Source of the DNA: Xenoacremonium recifei
Lineage: Eukaryota > Ascomycota > Sordariomycetes > Hypocreales > Nectriaceae
Direction: 5' to 3'
Length of the DNA stretch: 64,000 nucleotides
Assembly (NCBI GenBank): GCA_012184525.1
Contig: WOFQ01000022.1
Span: forward strand, 434,001-498,000
In this document: positions 11,711 to 22,447 of the stretch, piece by piece
Position numbering within the stretch: position 1 is the first letter of the stretch
Layout of the letters: the number at the start of each line of letters is the position of its first letter
Program-made: the position numbers and the translations under genes
Notes under the pieces: model-generated
Seen by the model: the letters and a program-made list of their open reading frames with translations, nothing else
What the model was told of the DNA's origin: nothing
Databases searched by the model: none

Positions 11711-12380
11711 GAGCCGGTTGTCTGATTTGAGGAAGTTTTCTATTGTATATATGGTTAGAGAGCTTGGGATAATACCATGCTCAACTAGGTAGTTGGTCAT
11801 TAGCATGGGTTGGCGTTGTGATGCTGCATAGACGGCAAAATTATCAAGACTTGTAACGAGATTTTGAAGATTGGTATGAATAAGAATTAGGTACATACTC
11901 GAGAAGTCGCGCCCCGACAGTATCCTGTCTTACTAAAGCATCTCCCTATCTCCAGTGACAGATTTCAGCGAGATACTTTAATATTATATCCAGGATATAT
12001 ACCATAAACCCTGACCCTAACTATAACCTGAATACCTACCTATACTCCTACCCCTAATACTAACCCCTCTACATAACCTGAATACCTAATTATAACCCGA
12101 ACCCTAACCTTTGGGCCGGAAATTGAACTGTTGCTTTGTTGAAGGGGAGAAACGCCTGTCTAAATCGGGTTCAGTTGTTTTGCGTGTTACGGATAGTGTG
12201 TGACACTGCCTCAAGCCTCAGGCCGACGAAATTTTAGTGGTGGCGTCATGGAAGGAACCTTTAACTTATAAAAGGGCAACTACTCACGCGTGAATCTTGC
12301 CCCGCTCATCTTCACCACAACATCTTTCTTTTGTACAGGTTTCAACTCCCAGAACCATTACCACGGCAGCTCCAGACATC
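11711..12380. other. Intergenic region with telomere-like tract
   Basis: No gene is supported. It contains the degenerate CCCTAA-like tract listed separately. A TATAAAAG box near 12267 lies about 115 bp before the next gene's ATG. Confidence 0.55.
12002..12110. repeat. Degenerate telomere-like (CCCTAA-type) tract
   Basis: The tract contains AAACCCTGACCCTAACTATAACC and later ACCCGAACCCTAACC, with many intermediate AACCT/ACCTA units. ATAACCTGAATACCTA occurs exactly twice, 50 bp apart (12023-12038 and 12073-12088). The canonical fungal telomere repeat is TTAGGG/CCCTAA; this is a decayed, interstitial version. Confidence 0.6.
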
Positions 12381-12925
12381 ATGAACTCTTCGGCAAATAC
12401 ATCAAGTAACCCTAATTCGCGTACTTTTACGAGCATCATCATGCTACAGACAGTTACTGATGTCCCTCCACTCCCTCTGGCCTTGGGTGCCATTTCTGCC
12501 TTGTTGGTTCTGCTCCAGACACATTCTGCATTGGAGTTGTACGCGTCGCACCTCGACCGTAAGTTTTAACACCTTTTATTAGACAGATTCCGTCTAATTT
12601 ATGATTAGGATCTTGTGCCCTGGATGCGCGTCGTTTACCGATCACCATATGCAAGCATCTGGCTCTGCTTGTTGGCTGTGTCGTGACTCTGGTCTGCGCT
12701 AAATTCCACGATGGCCCCGAACTCGTAAACGCCCTTCGCCTGGGATCAATCCTACCGGACGAAGAACTGATGAACCGCCACCACCTTATTGAGGACGCAC
12801 CGATACCTCTCATCAAAACTTTGGTCCAGGTAATAGAGCGCTTTCATTGGACCACTTTACCAAATGTTTCTGAAGCGGTAAAAACAAGTACAGCGGTGGA
12901 GTGGAGGGCTTTCTTTTTTTTTTAA
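12381..12925 (+). CDS. Hypothetical small membrane protein
   Basis: Two exons (12381-12558 and 12609-12925; donor GTAAGT, acceptor GATTAG) give about 164 aa. Two hydrophobic segments are visible: LPLALGAISALLVLL in exon 1 and LALLVGCVVTLVCA at the start of exon 2. This suggests a two-pass membrane protein. The rest is polar with no motif I recognise. A TATA box (TATAAAAG) lies about 115 bp upstream of the ATG. The C-terminus is suspicious: the last residues are Phe encoded by a run of ten T, directly followed by thirteen A. The true 3' end may therefore be spliced away, for example at the GTAATA after TTGGTCCAG, or the end may be eroded. No function can be proposed. Confidence 0.5.
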
Positions 12926-12936
12926 AAAAAAAAAAA
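12914..12936. repeat. T10-A13 homopolymer junction
   Basis: A run of ten T is followed without a gap by thirteen A. The run overlaps the stop codon of the small membrane protein frame. It may be a replication-slippage site or a poly(A)-tail remnant. Confidence 0.7.
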
Positions 12937-13454
12937 TCTCAGTTATGCTGTTACGGTAGTAATGACATCACGCGCGCGCCGCGATATTCTGACATAACTC
13001 CGTGCCATGACCGAATGCAGTGCGCCTCCAAGTATAGAAATAACTCAAAACGGGCATACATAGGGTTATAATTATTAGTTCCGATGATCTTACATCAAAG
13101 AGTTCATCCAACCCCCACGACAACACCCAGGTACAAATTCTACAACTACCAGATTCTATAAACAGCCAATAAGATTGAGGAAATATCAAGAAAGGTTGTC
13201 AAAGCTCTATTGGCTAGGAATTTGAAGTTCTCTCATGGAACTTTAGCAAAGTTTCCTATAATTCCTATTATCAGGCTACAGACTCCTTATCATACAGACT
13301 TTTCCTATGTACCAATGAGACTGAAGTCCTCGGTTCCTCGCGGGATGACAAATCACTTGTCTTCCGTACATACATGGGACTATCTGATGAAGACAAGTAC
13401 AGTGCCTTCTTACTTGTCATTGCAAGACCCAATAATTTTATACCCCTCCGCAAC
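12937..13454. other. Intergenic region with dispersed repeat copy 2
   Basis: No gene is supported; the open frame at 13210-13638 on the plus strand runs into the antisense of the esterase. A second copy of the dispersed repeat lies at 13020-13060. Confidence 0.5.
13020..13060. repeat. Dispersed repeat, copy 2
   Basis: GTGCGCCTCC, TATAGAAA and AACTCAAAACGG occur in the same order as at 7814-7860, with a 6-base deletion between them. Confidence 0.5.
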
Positions 13455-15176
13455 TCAGAATACTGGCCATTTAGAGAACCATTTACGCATGAATGTGATC
13501 TTGTCCTCTGTAGCTAGCGAAATGGTGTTCCAAGCATTCCCAACTTCCATGATTACAGAGTTATTAGCACTGTTCTCTGGCCAATGCGCCAATCCATCCC
13601 CGTTTGGATTGCCAGAACTGATGAAGTTTACCCAATAGCCAGAAAGCTTGTCTGCAATAGAGTAGTCCTCAGAGGTCCACGGAGAATCTGTAGCATAGAG
13701 ATTGTTGAAGGCGTAGTTGATTTCGCTCATGTGGTAAGCGCCTTCATCCTGGCCTGGCGGCGCGTGTGTCCAATAGTATGTGTATGTCTGATATGTCCCG
13801 TTGCCTGATGTGTTGCGGGCCGAGCCGGCCAGATACTCATTAGCCCACAACCACAAAGAGATCCGGGTTTGGTCTTGGTAAAAAGTATTGCTGGACGTAT
13901 CGGCGCTGCTGTTTGTCTTGCCAGCCGGGTACAGTTTGAAGTATTCCTCTGCCATGCCAACACTGCCAAACACGTACTCGTTCTCCTCTTCATAGCTCTC
14001 CACTGTGAAACCCGGGTTGGGAGTTGCTCCATTCTCATCACGGTTACCCCCGGTCAGAACAGGAGCAATTGTGTGGTTTCCGCGTTCTAACATCTCTTGG
14101 TATGTAGCTGGGAGCACATATCCGTCCAGCACCGGTCGGAAGAGGGGAGGTTCCATATACGCCGAGTTGTTTGCGAACACTGTGCCCTCATAGGTGACGT
14201 CGTTTTGCTCGGCGCTGTCCAAGAACAATTCGACAGAAGCAGCGCGTGCTTTGGTGATGCTGCTGATGTTGAGACTCTCAAGATACGCTGTGCCCTGTTC
14301 TTCAGCCTTAGCCAGATGGCGGTAGCTCATGGCCACGCTACCTATCAAAGGATTTGAAGGGTAGTTGGCGCCGCTCTCGGCTATGACCTGCTCGAAGAGT
14401 CCATCTGCCAACTCACTGTTCAAGTGATCGAGCACCGACGCAGCACCCGCAGACTGACCACCGATGGTGATGCGTGAGGGATCGCCGCCAAAGGCTGCAA
14501 TATTCTCGTTTGTCCAATGCAATGCAGCCTGTTGGTCTACAAGACCATAGTTGCCCGAAGTCCCACTGCTCGAATTCGCACTCAACTCCGGATGGGCTAA
14601 GAAGCCCAGCGCGCCGAGGCGGTAATTGACTGTCACCACTACCACGCCCTTCGCAGCCAGTCCAGCTCCATCATACAACGCCAGACTAGCAGATCCAGAA
14701 CCAAAACGGCCACCGTAGAACCAGACATAAACTGGCAACTTGCTCCCCGAGCTGGCTGGGACAACTCCAACGCCTGTATCACTGTTGTTGACAACGTCGT
14801 TCAAGCTAGCTGTATCAGGCGTCCATATGTTCAAGTACAGACAATCCTCGCTATAGTTGCTCACTCCAGGCTGGGGACAAACTGGCGCAAACTCGACCGT
14901 GTCGCGAATACCAGTCCAGGCTGATGGATGCTGTGGGTGTCGCCAACGATATTCGCCAGTTGGAGCTCCGGCAAATGGGATTCCTTTGAAGGTGTAGACC
15001 GAATTTATGTATTGGGATCTGTTGCCTCGGATCGTACTCTCCAGAGTGTCAATGTATACAGTTGGTGATGGCGTTGAAGACTCAGTGGAGTCTACACTCC
15101 GCCCAGATGTTTCAGTGCCGGTGGCGAGACCTTTCACTATCCCAGCAAGGCATAGCGACAAGAAGAAGAGTTTCAT
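13455..15176 (-). CDS. Secreted type-B carboxylesterase/lipase
   Basis: A single-exon gene of 573 aa. It starts with a signal peptide, MKLFFLSLCLAGIVKG, followed by a Ser/Thr-rich stretch. The type-B signature EDCLYLNIW is at residues 110-118 and the oxyanion-hole glycines are in WFYGGRFGSGS. The nucleophile Ser is at about residue 242 in GGQSAGA; the family more often has GESAG, so Gln replaces Glu next to the Ser. The other triad members are likely the Glu in NRDENGATP and the His in GAYHMSEINYAF. These extracellular alpha/beta hydrolases cleave esters of lipids, xenobiotics or plant compounds. Many N-glycosylation sites fit secretion. A TATATAAG box lies about 85 bp upstream. Length is typical and no break was seen. 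Confidence 0.9.
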   Translation of the reverse strand: MKLFFLSLCLAGIVKGLATGTETSGRSVDSTESSTPSPTVYIDTLESTIRGNRSQYINSVYTFKGIPFAGAPTGEYRWRHPQHPSAWTGIRDTVEFAPVCPQPGVSNYSEDCLYLNIWTPDTASLNDVVNNSDTGVGVVPASSGSKLPVYVWFYGGRFGSGSASLALYDGAGLAAKGVVVVTVNYRLGALGFLAHPELSANSSSGTSGNYGLVDQQAALHWTNENIAAFGGDPSRITIGGQSAGAASVLDHLNSELADGLFEQVIAESGANYPSNPLIGSVAMSYRHLAKAEEQGTAYLESLNISSITKARAASVELFLDSAEQNDVTYEGTVFANNSAYMEPPLFRPVLDGYVLPATYQEMLERGNHTIAPVLTGGNRDENGATPNPGFTVESYEEENEYVFGSVGMAEEYFKLYPAGKTNSSADTSSNTFYQDQTRISLWLWANEYLAGSARNTSGNGTYQTYTYYWTHAPPGQDEGAYHMSEINYAFNNLYATDSPWTSEDYSIADKLSGYWVNFISSGNPNGDGLAHWPENSANNSVIMEVGNAWNTISLATEDKITFMRKWFSKWPVF

Positions 15177-16505
15177 CGTAGATGGTAGACTGCGGCGACG
15201 AGATCTGAGATCTGATAATCATTCTTGTTATTCTCTTGCCTGCTCTCCCCAACCATTGAGACTTATATACTTGTCTTGTTGCGTTGAGAGTCTGTTCCCC
15301 GGAATTTCCTCATCCAGAACGGAGCAGTTGCTGGTGACGCGGACTTTTCTAATTACCCCCCGCAACGATCGGCTACCCGCCCCAGCACCATCTCCGAGAT
15401 CTCTTTTGCCGGCGGTTTCTTATTGGCTTCTATTCAACGAACGGCCCGCTAGAAACGAGAGGTCTCGGTCCGAATGGGACTCTAGAATATATACGCGACG
15501 CCGCTGATCACGAGTTCGTTGCATTATCAGATTTCCGTCGCATTCTGTACCCATATTTTGGCCGTTAGAGTGTGATCATGCAAGCAAAGATTCAGGGCAG
15601 CGGATCGAGGTTACGTACTCACAATGAGAAAAAAGCTTTGCGTGCGATGAGGGCGTTGGAGTAGATCAAAATGGGAAATGAATAAGGGGTTGGCAGTGAC
15701 ACTCGACAGTGAAATGACATGGTGTATTGATAATCTAGAGTAGTTTTCAAAGAGCTTGCTTGTCAATGGATCTATTGTGATTCGAACGGGTACTGAGCCG
15801 AATATTGGTAAAGATGTAGTCTTATACGGCCTAACTACTGGGGTTTACACATTCGTGAAGAGCAGCTTGAAATTTTATGCGCCAATCAAACGAACTTCTG
15901 ATAATAATATCATCCTAGAAGAATCCGTTGCATCCGGTGGCTGACTCCAAGCCAATTACGTTGGGTAGATATATATATAAAGGATCACATGTACTGCTAT
16001 TTTATAGATAAGGAAATCTTCAAGGATGCTTAGATGTGTTTTAGAGCTTTGTCTGATAAGGTCCGGTAAGAGAGCTGTTCACTTACAGGGTAGCTTGGTG
16101 ATGGATACTTGGGCCCACTCAAACTTTCATGACTCCAACTTCGGTCTACTTATCCACGAATTGTTCACAGATGAAAAAGAAAGACACAAAGCTCCGATTA
16201 GCAAAAGCTGAGATTAGTATACCTTGCTTTTATGCGTAAGTTCACTCCGGAACGCGTTTGAGGCATAAATGTTACAGAACGGGAGCGCATGAATGATAGG
16301 AGACGACTTATACCTCAAGTAAAGAGGGCAGGCGCCAATGACGCGCTTGCATTCTTGGTGGTGAAGCTGCCCTGGAGCTCAAAAGGTGGGGCCTGTCAAA
16401 TGGAAGGTGGGCAGGGCAGGAACGGAAAGGAGTGGAGGAGGAGCTGGAGGCACGCCAACTGGCATCGCATCTCGAGATCTTTCTCTCCAACTCCAACACT
16501 TGACG
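15177..16505. other. Intergenic region between the esterase and FHIP genes
   Basis: No gene is supported over 1.3 kb. The stretch contains two divergent promoters. Short open frames (15756-15944, 16026-16211) lack domains and splice partners. Confidence 0.55.
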
Positions 16506-19500
16506 ATGGACTTTGTGAGCGCTTGACAGACACTCCCCCGCGCATATTTTCGCTAATTTGGAATCTCTAGTGGTCGCGTCTCGTGAAGCCCATCTCTTTT
16601 GGGGCTTCGCGCAAGGACGACGCCAAGAATCCCGCCCAACGCCTGCACCTGTTCGAGAAGAAGTACCGGAGCTTGCTGGTGACCTGGCGCACCTCGTCGA
16701 CCCTTGCCCACGACAGCGATGCCGCCGAGACGCTCGAGATCCGCCTGCAGGAGCTGACCAACATCCTCAGCGACGAGAGCCGCCGCCCGCTGCCGCACCC
16801 TTGCATCCAGTATGCCTCCCTCAAGCAGATCTACGTGCCCATCGGCAAGATCGCGACGACGAGCTACAACGAGTGGATCATCAAGGAGGCCGTGCTGTTC
16901 TTTGCGACCCTGATCGAGAGCGAGGAGGAGGCCTTTGTCGAGAACCCGACCTTCTCCGCCAGCCTGACGAACCTGCTGGTGCGCATCACGGGCGTCAACA
17001 GCGTGCGCCTGGGCCTGGACACCGAGTCGCGCGTCGTCGAGCTGGCCTTTAACATCACCACCAAGATCCGACTCGACCCGGACATCCTGCCTGCGTGGTT
17101 TAAGACACACCAGCAGCAACCGTCACCGGCCGCCAAGAAACACGATGTTGACACCGAGGAGCATGACAAGTTCGCCGGCCGGACCCAGCGGGCTGATTTC
17201 CCCCTGTTCTACATCCTGATGGACTACATCCACCACGAGGGCAAGGTGGGCGACTTTGCGCGGACGGGTCTTCTATACATCATCGAAGCGGCAACGAGCT
17301 CTGCACCGCTCGAGCAGTGGATCGTCGAAAGCGATCTTTCGACACTGATGGCCACGGGATTGGGTGCTCTCTACAGCCAGCTGAGCCGGAAGCTCGTCAT
17401 CGACCACCTCCCCCACGATCTGCCTCCGATCCTCGCCTTGTCCGACTACCAACACCCATCATCTAGCTACGAGGTCGTCTCATCTTGCGATACCGACTTC
17501 CAGACACACCTCGAAAGCTTCCTTGCGCAGCTGCTGTTCTGGCAGGACGTCCTGAACCACTGTGGATCGGTGGAAGTAAAGTCGACGTTGCTGGAGCATT
17601 TCCAAGTTATTTTCCTACAACAACTATTGTAAGCAACCACTCAGTCATGAAATGCCCCTGAAGCTGTGTCTGACTCTCTAGATACCCGTCTCTACTTGAA
17701 TCCTCTGACGTCGACGGTGGTTCATCAGTGGCTGTCCTAACATATCTTCGTCGCATCCTCGAATCCTTGGACCACCCTGACATGATCAACTCTATTCTCC
17801 ATTACCTCTTAGCATTACCCGATGCTCTTCCGACTCATCCCCCTCCGAAAACCTCCGTCAGCGCTGCTCGCAGGCGCAAATCCATCGATCTCGCTACCAT
17901 GATGCTGGAGAGACCCAACACCACAGCCACGCCGCTGCTCTTCAACTTGGTTGACCTCATTCTTGCTTGTCTAAGGTCCCGAAACCAACAGACTATCCAT
18001 GTCACCCTCCAGCTAGTCTCAGCCATTCTCAAGCGACATCATAGATACGCTATGATTACACTTCTCAAAACCGACCTCCTGCCCCCCAACACCCTACGAC
18101 GAACTGTCGGTGCCCATGAGCAGGAGATTGAGTACATCATGTCCTTAGCTGGGACTATTGGAGGCTATGGGAATTTTGACGAGATTTATCAGAATATCCT
18201 CGAGGATACGATGACACGCCTCGAGAGCCACCCGTGTTCCCTGAAGTTGTTAGCTCCACGGATATCTTCGAGCAACAATCGACTCCCCGACAGCTTGCCC
18301 GGGGCGCCCCGAGAGGTGACGGAACATACCCTGCGACCAGACGATCCCCTTCTCACGTCATTACTTGACTTGCTGGAGACTTTTTTTGTTAATCCAGTGG
18401 AGACAAACCTCTCTGTCACCCAGACCTTGGTAGATCTGGGGATTTGCGGATACATGAGACCTGAAGGATGGCTGGCGCGGAACCCAAATACTTATACTTT
18501 CGAAGAAGATGAAGAAGGAGATGATACCCAAGAAGAGGTCAGAGAGAAACCCGAAGAGCCTCAACCGCCCAAAGAAGAGGATGGTGCCACACAAGACGAA
18601 AAGATTGAGGAGCCACAAGAGCCCAAAGATGAAGAAAATGATACCCAGCAGGTTGTTAACGAGGATGCCGAACGCCCCAAGGAACTTGAAGAACAACAAA
18701 AAGAAGAAATTGAGGCTGAAGTAGAACCGAAGGAAGACCATGAAGCAGGCTCCAAAGAAGAGTCGAAAGAAGGCGAGGGTGAACCCGAAAACCCGGATGC
18801 CCAAGATCTCGAAGAGCCCATGATGGTCAAGCCAATTGAGCTTCCAGTCGAAGTGCCTCACGCAGAGGAGCTCAAACAAATAAAGGCGATGAAGAAATGC
18901 CGACGCTGGCCGATATGGACACAATCGTCAGCCCCACGAGTTTTGGATGTTCTGAAGCATTTGGAGGACCAGGTATTGGCCTACAAGAAGACGATTCCGC
19001 GGTTCGATGAGCTTGTCCAGCAGCGACGGGAAGCCTTCCAAACCGCAGATGTCATGCTTCACACACCCCAACTCCAACCGACGCCCAAACCTGCTTCTAC
19101 CCAGCACGAGACCCCCGACCGCCGCAGTTTCGAGGAGTTGTCACGCAGCGCATCGCCATCTCGGCCTTCAGCTCTGGAGGGTCTGGCGCACCGGCTGCTC
19201 TCAGAACTAGGCACGCCGAGTCGCTCCAGCAGCCCCCGGGGACGCAAGGAACAGAGCCAGAGCTCTGCAAGCGGCAATGCCACTCCGTCCAAGTCGATCC
19301 CAATCCCGGGACCGCACCCGGACCTGGCCTACGATCGCAGGAACATCGCGCGGAGCTTCTCACCGACTAAAAATTGGGATGAGCCCGGCGGACGTGACGA
19401 TGCAGTGGCTAGCCAACTTGCGGCGTTTGCTGCGATTGACCAGACCATCCTTGCGCGGAAGGTCGGGCTGCCAGACAACAAGGTTGAGCCAATCCCTCTG

Positions 19501-19761
19501 AACTTTGATAAGAAACCTATGCCAGAGCCCGTTGACGATGCCCCGGAAGATGCCGAGTCGCCACCCTCCATGGCGGAGGACAAGATCGATGCCCCTGAGC
19601 CAGAGCCATCACCATCTGAAGCGCCCGCGCCAGCCACTCCAGGCACAGTGTCGGTCTCCCACGTGGTGACCAACGTCATCGTGCTGCAGTCGTTCCTCTT
19701 TGAGCTGGCGAGTCTGTTACAGGTCCGCGCAGGGCTGTTCGACGAGGTCCGCTTCGTGTAA
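16506..19761 (+). CDS. FHIP/RAI16-like protein of the FTS-Hook-FHIP complex
   Basis: Three exons (16506-16514, 16571-17628, 17682-19761) give about 1048 aa. The first exon is only 9 bp (Met-Asp-Phe). Splicing over GTGAGC..CTCTAG yields MDFWSRLVKPISFGASRKDD, which is how I expect this family to begin. The N-terminal helical repeat region (FEKKYRSLLVTWR, YIIEAATSS, FLAQLLFWQDVL) matches the retinoic-acid-induced-16 domain. In Aspergillus the homologue (FhipA) links early endosomes to HookA and dynein for long-distance transport in hyphae. After residue 600 there is a Glu/Lys/Pro-rich acidic stretch (about 110 residues), then a conserved part (KKCRRWPIWTQSSAPRVLDVLKHLEDQ) and a disordered Ser/Pro-rich tail. 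It should act on the cytosolic face of early endosomes. Confidence 0.88.
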
Positions 19762-19930
19762 TGAGGATTGTGGGTTACGTTTGGGATTCGGGGCGGACTC
19801 GTGTCTGTATGTGTTGGGATACATTGTATGGCGTTGGGGGATATGATTCACGAGGGACTGGTGGTAGTTTGGTAGGTAGACTAGATGATGTTGTATTGAG
19901 AGCTGTACTATGCTGATAGTCACCATGTCT

Positions 19931-19989
19931 TGTAAGCTGGTAACCCTCGTTCTCCTTGAGTCTGGTGAACCTTGCATGCGTAAACTTCT
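19931..19989. repeat. Direct repeat, left copy (about 59 bp)
   Basis: TGTAAGCTGGTAACCCTCG and the later AACCTTGCATGCGTAAACT match 21068-21122 with small gaps. The copies lie on either side of the degenerate gene at 20.4-21.0 kb. Confidence 0.5.
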
Positions 19990-20357
19990 TCAAAGCTAGT
20001 AAGGTAAGCCAGCAAGGTTCTGATCAAGGCTTAAGGCAGGCACCTTGCCGGCCTGAACCTTCCTTAGGCACCACTTTGTCTCTTTCGAGTCTCTTTCTAA
20101 TATAAATATCACCTTCCGCCCGCCTGCTCGCCTGTTCTCTCGACCACCCTCACCTTCGCATCGGCCTATACATCCAGGTGCCGGAATATTGGCCGGCTCC
20201 CCTTTCGCCAGACGGAGCAAAGCGCACCTTTGAAACGGAATTTCCCTATGGCTTAGGCTCGACTAACCATGTCCAACCGCTGTTCACATGGAACATTTCC
20301 CCACTTGGGTCCTTCAAGTTCTCATTGAAGTATTTGCTACTACCGCCAAGGTATACC

Positions 20358-20986
20358 ATGGCAGAAAATCTCGCCTCTGGCGCTGCCTTCAAAGGTCGCA
20401 AAGTTCCGCCTCGAACCATCCCGATGCATACCGTACCAGACATTCACGAGAATACCATCATTATTGGTGTTTGTGAAATCGACCTTGCCGGTGCTAGCCC
20501 GTCTGAAGACGATGGGTGGTTTCTGTCCGATTTCTTCGCATTCACGCTCCTCTCCAAAGTCTCTGGAAAGCAGCTTGATAATCTCCGGAAGCGGCCTCCT
20601 TCAGTACATCAAAGACGGGAACAAGTTCGACATGTCTGGGGGTTTGTTCCATGATAATCTAGTCAAGGATCGGGAAGTTGTTGCCAGTCAGCCAGTTCCA
20701 CGAAGGATTAAAGCTGGACGAACTGGAAAACCGGAGGAAGTGTTGAAGAAGAATCTACGGCTTAGATGGCAATGTCAAGACGAAGATTCAGGACAAGGAG
20801 GGCATTCTCCCGGACTACAGCAAAGGCTGGGACTCCTCGCCTAGTCTCAGCAGGGCTTGCAGTTCAATTTGGGTCTCTGCAATTATCGCTTCTCTCATCG
20901 ATGACACAAGTCCACAGGAGATATGGGTTATCGAGAGGAGATATAGTTTGTGCAAAGCATATGTAGAGGTAAATGAGCGCTCATAA
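20358..20986 (+). pseudogene. Degenerate hypothetical gene with frame changes
   Basis: Coding-like sequence changes frame several times. From the ATG at 20358 one frame reads MAENLASGAAFKGRK and then EIDLAGASPSEDDGWFLSDF. Near 20590 the better frame becomes LLQYIKDGNKFDMSGGLF and continues to REVVASQPVPRR. Near 20770 a third frame reads LDGNVKTKIQDKEGILPDYS and continues to the TAA at 20986. No GT..AG pair that I can find joins these pieces cleanly. I therefore read it as a decayed gene, although an unusual intron set cannot be excluded. The family was not recognised. Direct repeats flank it, which suggests it sits in a duplicated or inserted segment. Confidence 0.4.
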
Positions 20987-21035
20987 GATCACTATCTAGT
21001 CTCAGCCCCTCTACCACACTCTATCCCTTTCCGTG

Positions 21036-21206
21036 ACTCCGTCATTCAATTCATATGCTTGGAATCATGTAAGATGGTAATCGTCATTCTCTGTATCATG
21101 TAACCTTGTATGCGTAGACTCCTATCCGTATGCTTAATGACACCATGTCCATCCATGCACAGACTATATCTCCTTTCCAGAACTCCGTCATTCAATTCAT
21201 ATGCTT
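21036..21206. repeat. Pair of exact 25-bp direct repeats
   Basis: ACTCCGTCATTCAATTCATATGCTT is at 21036-21060 and again at 21182-21206. The segment between them includes the right copy (21068-21122) of the repeat found at 19931-19989. The second 25-mer overlaps the 3' flank of the DUF1766 gene. Confidence 0.75.
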
Positions 21207-21214
21207 CATAACAC

Positions 21215-22447
21215 TCATCTCGCCTCATCCCACTCCACCCACCTCCTCACAACTTCATCGACTGTCCGAATCCCCTCCCTCGTCGCCTCCACCTCAAACC
21301 ACTCGCGATGCTCCCTCCCACAGGCCTCACAACCGCCTCTCTTGGCCCGCAAACCCCGTCCCGCCAACTCAATATGCACCAGCCTCTCCACGCGGTGCGC
21401 GTGCGGCGTCATGTGCGGAACCACGCCCGACGACTCTTCCGACCCCGGCAGGTACGGGTAGTAGCGCAGCACTTCGATGTCGTACCCGCACTGACGCTGC
21501 CACTGGTTCATGCGACGCTGGACGTTGGCTGCCCGCCCGATCTTGAGGAGCATGGTGCCTGAGTTGGGCGTGCTGGTGGCGGTGACGCGGGAGAGCGTGT
21601 CGGAGGGGCGGCGGGAGCGGCTTGGTGTTGGCGGTGCGAGGAGGGAGCGCGCGGCGGCGAGGGGCGGGGTGTTGGATGAGGGCTGTGTGAGCCAGAACAT
21701 GTAGATGAAGCCGGGCTCTTCGGAGTCGACGTGGGGGCGTGAGAGCTCGTTCATCAGCGCCGAGGCCGTGGTCATGTCGAGCGTGTCGGGGATGAGGTCC
21801 TTCAGACGGGCTGTTTGCGAGGCTGTGGACTTGCGCGAGCGGGAGGAGGCCTTGCTGGGAGAGGATTGTGCCGAGGAGGCGGTGAGACGTTGTTGCGAGG
21901 CGCTGAGTTGCTGTTTCGAGGGCCGTTTTGGCGGTACGGGAGCAGTTTGTTGCACCGGGCGTGGTTGCGGTCGTGCAGGACGGGCTTGTTGAACTTCTTC
22001 TAGAGGAATCTCGAAGCAGAAGCAGCACGACAGCCTACTCGCGGGTTTCGACGGTCTCGACATCTTCCCACTCGGTCTCCGTCCCGCGCTCTCAACGACC
22101 GGTCTGGGCTTCTTCCTCCCAGGCTTTTCTTGTATATCCATCAGCCCCAGCCTATCCGCCAGCGTATCGATGCTCGTCCGCTCCTCCAGAATCGGCGTCC
22201 CATGGATTCTTGGCCCAGGACTCGATCGCGCGGACCGATTCGCCTGCTCCTTGTGCTGCCAGCAGTACAGCGCCTCATCGTGGAGGTTCGGCGTGCGAGG
22301 ACGACTCGTGGGGTGCAGCGTTGCAGGTTGGGCGAGGGCGCGGCGACAAGGACGGCCGCTGGAGGTAATGCCGCGGCATGTTGAGGCCGGGTTCTTGGAG
22401 TCGGAGCGGCCGAGGAGCGATTCGGGCGTGTTGGCGACGAAGGGCAT
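21215..22447 (-). CDS. DUF1766 / T5orf172 (GIY-YIG-like) domain protein
   Basis: A single-exon gene of 410 aa. The N-terminal part is basic, Ser/Pro/Arg-rich and probably disordered, with a Cys pair motif LSCCFCFEIP near residue 145. The C-terminal domain begins GFIYMFWLT and continues LLKIGRAANVQRRMNQWQRQCG, the strand-turn-helix of T5orf172/DUF1766 proteins, which are distant GIY-YIG nuclease-fold relatives. It ends with the family's HRVERLVHIEL helix and a CEACGREHREWFEV segment. Fission yeast mug113 belongs to this family. The role in moulds is unknown; nuclease activity has not been shown and should not be assumed. Nothing in the context points to a pathway. Confidence 0.82.
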   Translation of the reverse strand: MPFVANTPESLLGRSDSKNPASTCRGITSSGRPCRRALAQPATLHPTSRPRTPNLHDEALYCWQHKEQANRSARSSPGPRIHGTPILEERTSIDTLADRLGLMDIQEKPGRKKPRPVVESAGRRPSGKMSRPSKPASRLSCCFCFEIPLEEVQQARPARPQPRPVQQTAPVPPKRPSKQQLSASQQRLTASSAQSSPSKASSRSRKSTASQTARLKDLIPDTLDMTTASALMNELSRPHVDSEEPGFIYMFWLTQPSSNTPPLAAARSLLAPPTPSRSRRPSDTLSRVTATSTPNSGTMLLKIGRAANVQRRMNQWQRQCGYDIEVLRYYPYLPGSEESSGVVPHMTPHAHRVERLVHIELAGRGLRAKRGGCEACGREHREWFEVEATREGIRTVDEVVRRWVEWDEAR

